Assembly: GCF_001632845.1 (NCBI RefSeq)
Contig: NZ_CP011994.1
Span: forward strand, 744,001 to 808,000
Source of the DNA: Ectothiorhodospira sp. BSL-9
GTDB taxonomy: Bacteria > Pseudomonadota > Gammaproteobacteria > Ectothiorhodospirales > Ectothiorhodospiraceae
Direction of reading: 5' to 3'
Length of the DNA stretch: 64,000 nucleotides
The notes under the pieces are model-generated. The model made no database searches and was not told the DNA's origin. It worked only from the letters and a program-made list of their open reading frames with translations. The first letter of the stretch is position 1; every line of letters starts with the position of its first letter. This document shows positions 38,507-47,308 of the stretch, in pieces. The translations under genes and the position numbers were made by a program.

Positions 38507-40324
38507 TCAGCCTGCCGAACGCGCGGCGCGTTTGCGCTCGTGCTCCAGCAGCAGCTTCTTGCGCAGGCGGATGGAGGTGGGGGTCACCTCCACCAATTCA
38601 TCGTCCTCGATGAACTCCAGGGCCTGCTCCAGTGACAGGCGCAGGGGCGGGGTGAGGATGATGTTCTCATCGGAGCCGGCCGCGCGGATGTTGGTGAGCT
38701 GCTTGGCCTTGAGGGGGTTCACCACCAGATCGTTATCCCGACTGTGGATACCGATGACCATGCCCTCGTACACCTCCTCACCGGGGCCGATGAACATGCG
38801 GCCCCGATCCTGAAGGTTGAACAGGGCAAAGCCCAGAGCCTTGCCGGCACCGTTGGCGATCAGCACGCCATTGTTACGTGGTGCCACCGCGCCGGGGCGG
38901 TAGGGGCCGTAGCTGTCGAACACGTGATGCAGGATACCGGTGCCCGAGGTGGCGGTGAGAAACTCCGTCTGAAAACCGATCAGGCCACGAGAGGGCACCC
39001 GGTAGTCCAGACGTACCCGGCCCTTGCCATCCGGGATCATGTCCAGCAACTCGCCGCGGCGGCTGCCCAGCTTCTCCATGATGGCGCCCTGGTGCTGCTC
39101 CTCCACATCCACGGTGACCATCTCGTAAGGCTCTTCCTTCTCCCCATCCTTCTCGCGCACGATGACCTCAGGGCGCGACACGCCCAGCTCATAGCCCTCG
39201 CGACGCATGTTCTCGATGAGGATGGACAGGTGCAGCTCGCCCCGCCCGGAGACGCGGAATTTGTCCGGGTCTTCCGTTTCCTCCACCCGCAGGGCCACAT
39301 TGTGCTTCAGCTCTTCCTGAAGCCGGTCACGGATGTTGCGGGAGGTGACGTACTTGCCATCACGGCCGGCAAAGGGGGAGGTGTTCACCTGGAAGGTCAT
39401 GTTCACCGTGGGTTCATCCACGATGAGCGCCTTGAGGGGCTCGATGGCGGAGGGGTCGCACAGGGTGTCGGAGATATAGAGCTCGTCCATGCCGGTGAAG
39501 GAGATGATGTCACCGGCGCTGGCCTCGGGCACTTCCACGCGCTCCAGCCCCTTGAAACCCAGGATCTGCAGCACGCGCCCATTACGGACGTTGCTTTCCC
39601 GGTCCATCACCTTCACAGGAGTATTGGTCTTGATGCGCCCCCGCTTGATGCGGCCGATGCCAATCAGACCCTGGTAGGAGTTGTAGTCCAGGGACGACAC
39701 CTGCAACTGGAACGGACCATCCGGGTCCACGGAGGGCGGCGGCACCTTGTCGACGATGGTCTGGAACAAGGGTGTCATGTCGCCTTCGGTGACATCATGC
39801 TCCAGGCCGGCGAAGCCCTTCAGGGCCGAGCAGTACACCACCGGGAAGTCCAGCTGTTCCTCATCGGCACCCAGGCGATCGAACAGGTCGAAGATCTGAT
39901 CCACCACCCAATGGGGCCGGGCGCCGGGGCGATCCACCTTGTTGATCACCACGATGGGCTTGAAGCCCATGGCGAAGGCCTTGGCCGTCACGAAGCGGGT
40001 CTGAGGCATGGGGCCGTCCACGGCGTCCACCAGCAGCAGCACCGAATCCACCATGGAGAGCACACGCTCCACCTCGCCACCGAAGTCGGCGTGTCCGGGG
40101 GTGTCCACCACGTTGATGCGGTAGCCCTGCCAGTCCAGAGCGGTGTTCTTGGCGAGGATGGTGATCCCACGCTCCTTTTCCAGGGCGTTGGAGTCCATCA
40201 TGCGTTCCACCACCTGGGCCCGAGCATCGAGGGTACCCGACTGCTGCAGCAATTTGTCCACGAGGGTGGTCTTGCCGTGGTCCACGTGGGCGATGATGGC
40301 GATATTGCGAAGCTTGTCGGTCAT
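38507..40324 (-). CDS. typA: Translational GTPase TypA/BipA
   Basis: Ribosome-binding GTPase implicated in stress and cold-temperature ribosome assembly. The 605-residue protein has the G-motifs [24 protein letters not shown] and VVINKVDRP, then the domain II-V sequence including [20 protein letters not shown] and [20 protein letters not shown]. Length is normal. It is divergent from a cupin gene with 128 bases between. Confidence 0.97.
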   Translation of the reverse strand: MTDKLRNIAIIAHVDHGKTTLVDKLLQQSGTLDARAQVVERMMDSNALEKERGITILAKNTALDWQGYRINVVDTPGHADFGGEVERVLSMVDSVLLLVDAVDGPMPQTRFVTAKAFAMGFKPIVVINKVDRPGARPHWVVDQIFDLFDRLGADEEQLDFPVVYCSALKGFAGLEHDVTEGDMTPLFQTIVDKVPPPSVDPDGPFQLQVSSLDYNSYQGLIGIGRIKRGRIKTNTPVKVMDRESNVRNGRVLQILGFKGLERVEVPEASAGDIISFTGMDELYISDTLCDPSAIEPLKALIVDEPTVNMTFQVNTSPFAGRDGKYVTSRNIRDRLQEELKHNVALRVEETEDPDKFRVSGRGELHLSILIENMRREGYELGVSRPEVIVREKDGEKEEPYEMVTVDVEEQHQGAIMEKLGSRRGELLDMIPDGKGRVRLDYRVPSRGLIGFQTEFLTATSGTGILHHVFDSYGPYRPGAVAPRNNGVLIANGAGKALGFALFNLQDRGRMFIGPGEEVYEGMVIGIHSRDNDLVVNPLKAKQLTNIRAAGSDENIILTPPLRLSLEQALEFIEDDELVEVTPTSIRLRKKLLLEHERKRAARSAG

Positions 40325-40452
40325 GAAACGTTCGGCCTTCCGGGGGTGCGGTCATTGCAGGGTGAGAGATTATACTCCCCATTGCCGGGCGGGGATATGC
40401 GCGTCATGGCATGATAGACATCACCGTCCGCGCGCCGGATAGGAGAAATGAC

Positions 40453-40812
40453 ATGAAAACCCGATATCAGGACATTGCCGCCTACGAGACCAAGGATGGC
40501 TCGGAGATCCGTGAACTCATGCACCCCCGGCTGCATGGCGACGGGGCACAGAGCCTGGCGGAGGCGTTGGTGCACGCGGGCGCTTGCACTGCCCTGCATC
40601 GTCACCCCATCACGGAGGAGATCTATCACTTCACTCAGGGCGGGGGCATGATGCAAATGGACTCGGAGGAATTCCCGGTCACTACTGGAGATACCGTGCG
40701 TATCCCGCCAGGCACGGCACATCGGGTGCGCAATACCGGCAACATTCCCATGCGCATCCTGTGCGCCTGCACGCCGCCCTATAGCCACGAAGACACGGAA
40801 CTCCTGGAGTAG
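40453..40812 (+). CDS. Small cupin-domain protein
   Basis: A 119-residue single-domain cupin. Metal-binding motif 1 is LHRHPITEEIYHFTQGGGMM (two His and a Glu in usual spacing); motif 2 is PGTAHRVRNTG with a third His. AGGAG lies seven bases upstream of the ATG at 40453. It could be an isomerase- or dioxygenase-like enzyme or a sensor; the sequence does not decide. The stop lies 6 bases from the convergent ycgL stop. Confidence 0.85.
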   Translation: MKTRYQDIAAYETKDGSEIRELMHPRLHGDGAQSLAEALVHAGACTALHRHPITEEIYHFTQGGGMMQMDSEEFPVTTGDTVRIPPGTAHRVRNTGNIPMRILCACTPPYSHEDTELLE

Positions 40813-40817
40813 AACCG

Positions 40818-41066
40818 CTACGCCGGCCGATCGTTCTCTGGCGGCATCTGTAGATGAAAGCCCTGATTCTTGAGATTGGCGAGCACCTGCATGGGATCTT
40901 CTCGGGCCAGCCGGCGATCCGGGCTGAGCACCAACTCCAGGGCGAACTCCGGCTTGCCAAATACATTCAGCAACGCTTGAGGGATGTTGGAGAAATCATC
41001 CTTGGCGGGCAGATAGACGTAGGTGTCCTGCCGTCGGGGGCTGCGATAAACGTAGCACTGCATCAT
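40818..41066 (-). CDS. ycgL: YcgL-domain protein
   Basis: An 82-residue protein beginning MMQCYVYRSPRRQDTYVYLP and continuing FSNIPQALLNVFGKPEFALE. This is the YcgL family, small conserved gammaproteobacterial proteins of unknown molecular function. The start shares one base with the stop of the membrane protein gene upstream (TGATG), so it is coupled to it. ATG at 41063 is an equally possible start. Confidence 0.88.
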   Translation of the reverse strand: MMQCYVYRSPRRQDTYVYLPAKDDFSNIPQALLNVFGKPEFALELVLSPDRRLAREDPMQVLANLKNQGFHLQMPPENDRPA

Positions 41067-41833
41067 CAGTCCTCGGTGGATTGCAATTCTTCAAAGATCA
41101 CTTCAGGTTCCGGCAGCGCTTCCACGGGATCGGGACGGGGCTGCACCCGTGGCGAAGCGCCCTCCACGTCCCAGACCTCCATGCGCCGCACATCGTCACG
41201 ACGGTATTCAAAGGCCACATGACCGCCCTGCACCACCTGCTGGACAAATAGAGAACGGCCGGTCACGGCAATGAGATTGCCCTCACGCACCGCGCCTCCA
41301 GCCAGGGTCAGGCGCACACGCTCACCCTCCAGTTCACCCCATTCGACAGCGATGGCCTCCCGGTAGGCCCGCTGCGCACGCTGGCCATCCGGCGCCAGCC
41401 GGAAACTCTCCGCCGGCGGCAGCGGTCGGGCCGTGGTGGGGCCGAAGGGGTCGAACTCAACGATCTCCAGGGGCTCGCCGGTCTCTGCCTCGATCTGCCG
41501 CACCAGGGCCTGATTGGGCAGTTCCTCGTCCCAGGGACGCGTCACCGGCATCTGAATATCCACGCCGATGTCATGCCGGGCCAGTTTTTCCTCGACGGTG
41601 CGGTCTGCACCGCCATACAGGGCGGCGGCCACCACCACCAGCCCCATCAGGCTGACGATAAAACCCAGCCGGGCCCGCCGCCAGTGCAACAGCAAAAAGG
41701 CCAGCGAGACGCCAGGCACCAGATTGATCACCCCCCAGAGGAATTCCCGGCGAAACCCGGCCACCACCACGAGGGCGTAGCCCAGAAGCGTGAGCGCTGC
41801 ACCCAACAGCAGGGCGCCGTCCTCCACTGTCAT
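41066..41833 (-). CDS. Membrane protein of unknown function
   Basis: A 255-residue protein with three N-terminal membrane helices (about 8-28, 32-50 and 56-75) and a soluble C-terminal region of about 180 residues rich in acidic and Arg residues. The soluble part contains ERVRLTLAGGAVREGNLIAV, then FVQQVVQGGHVAFEYRRDDV and RRMEVWD, a possible small beta domain. No family was recognised. It is translationally coupled to ycgL through a TGATG overlap, so the two may act together. Confidence 0.75.
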   Translation of the reverse strand: MTVEDGALLLGAALTLLGYALVVVAGFRREFLWGVINLVPGVSLAFLLLHWRRARLGFIVSLMGLVVVAAALYGGADRTVEEKLARHDIGVDIQMPVTRPWDEELPNQALVRQIEAETGEPLEIVEFDPFGPTTARPLPPAESFRLAPDGQRAQRAYREAIAVEWGELEGERVRLTLAGGAVREGNLIAVTGRSLFVQQVVQGGHVAFEYRRDDVRRMEVWDVEGASPRVQPRPDPVEALPEPEVIFEELQSTED

Positions 41834-41966
41834 GTACCTACCCTCATCATGGTCGGGGAATCGAACAGGCCCAGAGTATAGCGCGACTGCGTTGCGGTCC
41901 GCTCACGCCGGGGTTAACCTCGGGGACCAAAGGGAATGTTCATTGCAACCTCAAGGAGAGAGGCCC

Positions 41967-42482
41967 ATGCCCAGGGATCATGGCATCACACTGGTGGAAC
42001 TACTGGTCACACTCGCGGTGGCCATCGTTCTGGCCACGGTCGCGCTGCCCGGCTTTGCCGGCCTGCTACAGGAGCAGCGACTGGTCACCACCACCAACGA
42101 TTTCATGGCAAGCCTTCGTCTGGCCCGGTCCGAAGCCGTGCAGCGGGGCGAAGGTGTGCTGATCTGCCCCTCGGCGGATGGCAGCCACTGCCAGGAAGAT
42201 GGGTACACCGTGGGTTGGATCGTGCGCGTGGCGCCTGAGTACCCGGCGGACATCTCCGAGCCGGGCGAGGTGTTACGGGTGCACGGTGGTCCACCGGCTG
42301 CCGTGAGCATCGAGGCGAACGGCACCATGAGCCAGTACATTGCCTATCGGCCGGACGGGCAAACCCGGCAGATCAACGGTGGCCTGCAGATGGGCACGGT
42401 GTCTTTATGTCATGGAGACAAGGGGCGGCGGATCATCATCAGCCGCACCGGGCGGGCTCGGGTGGAGGAAGTGGAATGCTGA
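41967..42482 (+). CDS. FimT/GspH-type minor pseudopilin
   Basis: A 171-residue type IV pilin-like protein. The prepilin motif is MPRDHG followed by ITLVELLVTLAVAIVLATVA, with cleavage expected after Gly6 and the conserved Glu at +5. The first mature residue is Ile instead of the usual Phe. A GspH/FimT-type C-terminus with a cysteine pair (LICPSADGSHCQEDGYTVGW) follows. AAGGAGAG precedes the ATG. No other pilus gene is adjacent; it stands alone beside the HiPIP gene, 14 kb from the gsp operon. Confidence 0.82.
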   Translation: MPRDHGITLVELLVTLAVAIVLATVALPGFAGLLQEQRLVTTTNDFMASLRLARSEAVQRGEGVLICPSADGSHCQEDGYTVGWIVRVAPEYPADISEPGEVLRVHGGPPAAVSIEANGTMSQYIAYRPDGQTRQINGGLQMGTVSLCHGDKGRRIIISRTGRARVEEVEC

Positions 42483-42555
42483 GGGGGGCAATGGGCCGCT
42501 CCCACGGGGTTCTCCTGGGGTCCGGAGTCGGGGAGGCGGCCCTGTTGCCTGTGGA

Positions 42556-42879
42556 TCAGCCTACCCAGGCGCTGCACCAGCCGCCTTCGGCGACCAGCTT
42601 GCCGGGGAATACGGCGCAGGGGCCCCAGTCCTCGGCGCTGGGATCCGTCCAGAGATCGCAATTGCTGCAGATCTGGCCTTCCTCGTAGGAGGGGTGGTCG
42701 GCGTCGGCGGCGTCATGCACATAGTCCAGTGCCTGAGCCTCGGCGGAGTCCTCCTCCAGACGCTCCATGGCCTTGGCTTGGGTGCTCCAGCCCAGGCCGG
42801 CCACCGGCACGGCCAGCAGGCCATAGGCGCCCAACTTCAGAAAACCGCGGCGGCTGGCGTTATGGTCACGATCTTTCAT
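42556..42879 (-). CDS. High-potential iron-sulfur protein (HiPIP)
   Basis: A 107-residue precursor with a twin-arginine signal peptide (ASRRGFLKLGAYGLLAVPVA, cleaved near TQAKA). The roughly 70-residue mature protein has four cysteines in CSNC, GPC and GGWCSAW spacing, the [4Fe-4S] pattern of HiPIPs. These soluble periplasmic carriers donate electrons to reaction centres or oxidases in purple bacteria and relatives. GGAGGAGAG lies just before the ATG at 42879. It is divergent from speA. Confidence 0.92.
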   Translation of the reverse strand: MKDRDHNASRRGFLKLGAYGLLAVPVAGLGWSTQAKAMERLEEDSAEAQALDYVHDAADADHPSYEEGQICSNCDLWTDPSAEDWGPCAVFPGKLVAEGGWCSAWVG

Positions 42880-43123
42880 GTCTCTCCTCCTGCAATGTGC
42901 TTGAGTTGAAGCTGAAAATCGATGCCCGCCCGGGCGTGTGGCCTGTGACTCCTCTATCATCCTGCGTAGCATCTCCCTGCGCGACCACAGTGTGTCGCTG
43001 GACGTGACATTCGGTTCACACCCTATCGAAACGGGTATTTCGCTGCAACTCGCACCCGACGTGAATAACGCTCCCCTCACCTGCGTTATCATGGCCCCCG
43101 CATAAAGACCTGAAGAATCCCCC

Positions 43124-45004
43124 ATGACAGATTGGACCACGGAATCCGCCCGCCAGACCTACAACATTGATCACTGGAATGGTGGCTATTTCCATATCAA
43201 TGATGAGGGTCGAGTGATCGTCAGGCCGCCGGCCCATGCGGGACACCCCGGCGTGGACCTGTATGAGCTGATCTCCCGGGTGAAACCCATGAATATCGAC
43301 GTGCCGGTGCTGGTGCGCTTTCCCGACATCCTCACCGACCGGGTGGAACGCCTCACGCAGGCCTTCCGGCAGGCCTTCGAGGAGACCGACTATCCCGGGC
43401 GCTACACCGCCGTTTATCCCATCAAGGTGAATCAGCAGCGCAGCGTGGTGGAGCGCATCCTCACCTACGGGGTGGACAAGGTGGGCCTGGAGGCAGGCAG
43501 CAAGCCGGAACTCATGGCCGTGCTGGCCCTGTCGCGCCCGGGCGGGGTGATCGTGTGCAATGGCTACAAGGACAGGGAATACCTGCGCCTGGCCATGATC
43601 GGCCAGATGCTGGGGCATCGGGTGTACATCGTCATCGAGAAGCCCTCGGAGCTCAAGGGCGTGATTGCCGCCGCCCGGGATCTGGGCGTGAAACCCTGCC
43701 TGGGGATGCGCGTGCGCCTGGCCTCGGTGGGCAAGGGCAAGTGGCAGAACACCGGGGGCGAGAAGGCCAAGTTCGGGCTCTCCTCCGCCCAGTGCCTGCA
43801 ACTGCTGGAGCAACTCCGCGCCCACGACATGCTGGACTGCATGCAACTGCTGCATTTCCACATGGGCTCACAGATCGCCAACATCCGCGACATACAGGCG
43901 GGGATGTTCGAGGCCTCCCGGTTCTTTGCCGAACTGCACCGACTGGGTGCGCCCATCCAGGTGGTGGACGTGGGCGGCGGCCTGGCGGTGGACTACGAGG
44001 GCACCCGCTCGCGCAACCTGTGCTCCATGAACTACAGCCTGCAGGACTATGCCAATAGCGTGGTGCGCATCCTGGCTAACACCTGCCGGGAATATGACCT
44101 GCCTCACCCGGAGGTATTCACCGAGTCGGGTCGTGGCACCACCGCCCACCATGCGGTGCTCATCACCGATGTGATCGATACCGAACGGGCACCGGTGGCC
44201 GCCGACATCCAGCCCCCGGATGAGGATGCTCCGGCCGTGCTGCTGGACATGTGGCGCCTGTTCGAGCAGACCGAAGACAACGCTCCCACCGAGGTCTTCC
44301 ACAACATGCTGGACTGGCTGGGGGAGGTGCGCTCCATGTTCTCCCATGGCCTGCTGGACCTGGAGCACCGAGCCCTGGCCGAGCAGATCTACTTCGCCAC
44401 ATGCCGGCGGCTGCTGTCTACCCGGGCGGATCGCCTGCCCCGGGACATCGGTGATGAACTCAACGAGAAGCTCTCGGACAAGTACTTCTGCAACTTCTCT
44501 GTGTTCCAGTCCATTCCCGATGCCTGGGCCATCGACCAGATCTTCCCCATCATGCCCTTGCATCGATTGAATGAGCGCCCCACGCGCCGGGCCGTGCTGC
44601 AGGATCTCACCTGTGATTCAGACGGACATGTGGATCGCTACGTGGACGGCGAGACCACGGCCCCCAGCCTGCCGCTGCATGAGCTGCGCGAGCATGAGCA
44701 TTACCTGCTGGGCATCTTCATGGTGGGGGCGTATCAGGAGATCCTGGGGGATCTGCACAACCTCTTCGGGGACACCGACGCCATCAACGTGGTGCTCAAG
44801 GAGGATGGGGGCTACGAGGTGGTGGAGCCGGAACAGGGTGACACGGTGGCCGAACTGCTTCGCTATGTGCACTACGACACCGAACTGCTGGCAGGGGCCT
44901 ACCGGCAGAAAGTGGCGGATTCCGGGCTGAACCAGGCGCGTCAGGAGCAGATCCTGGCGGAGCTGGATCATGGGTTGTCGGGGTATACCTACCTGGAAGA
45001 ATGA
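43124..45004 (+). CDS. speA: Biosynthetic arginine decarboxylase
   Basis: PLP enzyme converting arginine to agmatine, the first step of the ADC route to putrescine. The 626-residue protein has the PLP-lysine motif AVYPIKVNQQRSVVERIL, CNGYKDREYLRLA, LQLLHFHMGSQIANIRDIQ-type sequence, VDVGGGLAVDYEGTRS and ESGRGTTAHHAVLIT. Length is standard for SpeA. No agmatinase gene follows in this window. Confidence 0.96.
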   Translation: MTDWTTESARQTYNIDHWNGGYFHINDEGRVIVRPPAHAGHPGVDLYELISRVKPMNIDVPVLVRFPDILTDRVERLTQAFRQAFEETDYPGRYTAVYPIKVNQQRSVVERILTYGVDKVGLEAGSKPELMAVLALSRPGGVIVCNGYKDREYLRLAMIGQMLGHRVYIVIEKPSELKGVIAAARDLGVKPCLGMRVRLASVGKGKWQNTGGEKAKFGLSSAQCLQLLEQLRAHDMLDCMQLLHFHMGSQIANIRDIQAGMFEASRFFAELHRLGAPIQVVDVGGGLAVDYEGTRSRNLCSMNYSLQDYANSVVRILANTCREYDLPHPEVFTESGRGTTAHHAVLITDVIDTERAPVAADIQPPDEDAPAVLLDMWRLFEQTEDNAPTEVFHNMLDWLGEVRSMFSHGLLDLEHRALAEQIYFATCRRLLSTRADRLPRDIGDELNEKLSDKYFCNFSVFQSIPDAWAIDQIFPIMPLHRLNERPTRRAVLQDLTCDSDGHVDRYVDGETTAPSLPLHELREHEHYLLGIFMVGAYQEILGDLHNLFGDTDAINVVLKEDGGYEVVEPEQGDTVAELLRYVHYDTELLAGAYRQKVADSGLNQARQEQILAELDHGLSGYTYLEE

Positions 45005-45083
45005 GGCGGTGTCAATAAGTCCGCAGGGGCCGTTGATGAACAGCCCCTGCGGGATGTGGCCTGGTCGTCAACTGTCGGTCAGA

Positions 45084-45674
45084 TCACTCCGGATCCGAGG
45101 GCGGCATCTGCAACCCACCCTCTTCGTCGTCATCCGACGGCGCCCCCATGCCGTCCGGGGGCTCGGGGGGTTCGCCCATGGCACCACCGGGTTGATCACC
45201 TGGTGCCGGCGGCGGTGGCGGCGCGCCAGCCCCCCCACCTGCCGGAGGCTCGGGTGGTTGCCCCATATCTCCGCCTGGCTGCCCGCCCGGCGGGGGTGCG
45301 GCACCATCCGGAGGTGCCCCAGCTCCGCCACCCGGCGGTGGCGGCTCGGCACCGCCGGGGGGTGCACCGGCCCCGCCACCGGGGGGTGGGGGCTCAGTGC
45401 CACCCGGGGGTGGAGCGGCACCATCTCCGGGAGGTGGCGCGGCCCCTCCACCCGGCGGGGGCGCGGGCTGTCCACCACCGGGGGGTGGCGCCGCGCCGCC
45501 GGGGGGCTCCGTGCCACCGGCCGGGGGCGCGCTATCGGCACCTGGGGTATCGAATCCGCCGCCTGGCGGTTGCTGTTCCATCGCCTCTCGGTCGGCGGGC
45601 TCAAAGCCCTGCCCGGCCATCACTGCAAACGGCACCACCGCCAGCAGGGCCAGACCTTTCGCTGAATGTCTCAT
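45084..45674 (-). CDS. Secreted Pro/Gly-rich repeat protein
   Basis: A 196-residue protein. A Sec-type signal peptide (about 1-21, LALLAVVPFAVMAG) is followed by a low-complexity region of PPPGGG, GGAAPPPGGG, GGTEPPGG and PPEPPAGGG units (about 36-175) and an acidic tail, DDDEEGGLQMPPSDPE. Such sequence is probably disordered. It follows the DUF4168 gene on the same strand after 25 bases, with GGGAGG before its ATG, so the two form an operon. No enzymatic domain is visible; function unknown. Low-complexity DNA also leaves other frames open here. Confidence 0.75.
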   Translation of the reverse strand: MRHSAKGLALLAVVPFAVMAGQGFEPADREAMEQQPPGGGFDTPGADSAPPAGGTEPPGGAAPPPGGGQPAPPPGGGAAPPPGDGAAPPPGGTEPPPPGGGAGAPPGGAEPPPPGGGAGAPPDGAAPPPGGQPGGDMGQPPEPPAGGGAGAPPPPPAPGDQPGGAMGEPPEPPDGMGAPSDDDEEGGLQMPPSDPE

Positions 45675-45699
45675 GACTGACCTCCCAACGTTGTGGTGA

Positions 45700-46107
45700 T
45701 TACTGACGTTCCTCGGCCATCTGGACCACCTGGTCCAGCAGTTCCGGGTCGTTCTGCAACGCCATGGCCACTTCGTTGTATTCCTCCACGTTCATGCCGG
45801 TGCCTTCAACGGCCTGCACCATCTCCTCCTGGGCTTCCTGATGCAGGGCCTGGGCCTCTTCGGCATCCGCGGCGTTCTCCAGGCGCTGGGCGAAATCATC
45901 GTTCACCTTCTGCACTTCCACGAAGGCATCCACGAAAGCGTCAATCGTGTCATCGGACAGATCCACATCCGCCCCAGGCATGGCACCCTGCTGCTCCGGC
46001 GGCGGCGCGCCACCTTCCTGGCCGCCCCAGTCCTGAGCGTAGGCGACGCCGGACACGGCAAACAGGCTGGCGAAGGCGAAGGTGAGTGCTGTCTTGCGAA
46101 ATTCCAT
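45700..46107 (-). CDS. DUF4168-type exported protein
   Basis: A 135-residue protein with a signal peptide (about 1-24, SLFAVSGVAYA) and a short PPPEQQG segment. A helical domain follows, DLSDDTIDAFVDAFVEVQKV to YNEVAMALQNDPELLDQVVQ, which fits the DUF4168 family of periplasmic proteins of unknown function. GGAGGA lies directly before the ATG. First gene of a two-gene unit with the Pro/Gly-rich protein. A perfect 8-bp hairpin at 46154-46173 lies in its upstream region. Confidence 0.78.
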   Translation of the reverse strand: MEFRKTALTFAFASLFAVSGVAYAQDWGGQEGGAPPPEQQGAMPGADVDLSDDTIDAFVDAFVEVQKVNDDFAQRLENAADAEEAQALHQEAQEEMVQAVEGTGMNVEEYNEVAMALQNDPELLDQVVQMAEERQ

Positions 46108-46153
46108 AGGGTCCTCCAGAGGGAAATGATCAGGATGTGGAGGACATGCTGCA

Positions 46154-46173
46154 CGGGTTATGCCAATAACCCG
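46154..46173. promoter_or_regulatory. 8-bp hairpin upstream of DUF4168 gene
   Basis: CGGGTTAT and ATAACCCG form a perfect inverted repeat around GCCA, 47 bases upstream of the start codon. It could be an operator or a leader hairpin; nothing further supports a choice. Confidence 0.35.
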
Positions 46174-46363
46174 ACAAAGACGGGAAAAAACTTTCAGAAC
46201 AAGACATTAAGAAACAATCACGGCTCGACTGACCATCCCCCCACCCCAGTGCGAAGATGTATCAAAAAAACACATGGGCCAGGCCGTCGGTGTCACATTG
46301 GCATGAGAGGCCAGAGCCGCAGCCCGGGCAGGCCCTCCGGGTTATCTTTGCAGACAGCGATGG

Positions 46364-47107
46364 TCAATCCCCTCGCGGGATATCCGGCGCCCGGCGTCGG
46401 AGCCTCTCGGCCCCCGCCTCATCCCCGCGCGCCTCCAGCACATCAGCCATCAGAAAAAGGGCCTGCCCCTGTGCCCGGGTAGCACGAAAATGCTCGTTCA
46501 CATACTCTGCCCTGGCCATGGCCTGCTGGTGGTCCCCCTGCTCAAAACGGGCACGGGCGATCCGCAGTTCCGCCTGAGCCAGGCCCTCACGCAATTCCAT
46601 CAGATGCGGTGCCACTTCATCACGATACTCGGACTCCGGGAACTCTCGCACCAGATCACGGAACAACGCGAAGGCCTCCCGGGCGGCGGCTGAATCCTGA
46701 TCCGGATCCGGCACCTGTTCCCCCTCATGCAGGGCCTGCCAAGCGGCAAACCGGGACAGGCCCGCCAGGTAATAGCCATAATCAGCATGAGGGTGATCCC
46801 CGAATGCTCTCAGGAAGGCCGTGCTCTGCTCCCAGGCGGTCTCGAATGCGCCATCCGCAAGACACAGATAGGCCACCTCCAGTCGAGCATCGGCCATCAC
46901 CGCCGCCTGGGTCCCCTGCTGACGGGTGAGCCCATCCATGGCCTGAGTCGCAGCCTCGCAGTCCTGCTCGTTCAGGGCGCGCTCAAGAGGCGAGTAATCC
47001 ACCTCGCCGGGTTCGTCCCGGGGCACGCTGGCGCAACCCGCCAGTACCAGGCTCATCATGAGCAGGGCGATCAAGGGAAGGGGGAGATTCGGGAGTGATG
47101 ATTTCAT
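46364..47107 (-). CDS. BamD-like outer-membrane lipoprotein
   Basis: A 247-residue lipoprotein with a lipobox LVLAGC (Cys25). The rest follows the BamD/YfiO pattern of TPR-like repeats: ARLEVAYLCLADGAFETAWE, FLRAFGDHPHADYGYYLAGL, then FALFRDLVREFPESEYRDEV and ARARFEQGDHQQAMARAEYV. It is divergent from standard BamD in the N-terminal segment, so it may be a paralogue rather than the essential BAM subunit. No bam genes adjoin it; it is divergent from the S8 protease gene. Confidence 0.72.
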   Translation of the reverse strand: MKSSLPNLPLPLIALLMMSLVLAGCASVPRDEPGEVDYSPLERALNEQDCEAATQAMDGLTRQQGTQAAVMADARLEVAYLCLADGAFETAWEQSTAFLRAFGDHPHADYGYYLAGLSRFAAWQALHEGEQVPDPDQDSAAAREAFALFRDLVREFPESEYRDEVAPHLMELREGLAQAELRIARARFEQGDHQQAMARAEYVNEHFRATRAQGQALFLMADVLEARGDEAGAERLRRRAPDIPRGD

Positions 47108-47308
47108 GGGATCGGGGGAGCGTCAGCCAAGCCGGCGACACCTTAGCATGCCACGATGACAGGAACAGTAGTGGATCGGGCATGCGGGCGGCGCGGGGAC
47201 TGTATGCCCCTGCGTGGCTGACACGGTCACTGCTTGCTATATTGGGATTCTCGTCCGCACACCAACGGCTGGCAGGTGCTGTCAGCACCAACCATCGGAG
47301 CCTTGCCC

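Noticed and set aside
42490-42515. REP half-unit between the FimT-like and HiPIP genes
   Set aside because: Only a single GGCCGCTCCCACGG segment is present, with no inverted partner, so it is not annotated as a repeat element.
45056-45676. Long open frames on the + strand opposite the Pro/Gly-rich gene
   Set aside because: They arise from the GC-rich repeats; the - strand frame has a signal peptide, a strong ribosome-binding site and an operon partner, and the + strand frames have none of these.
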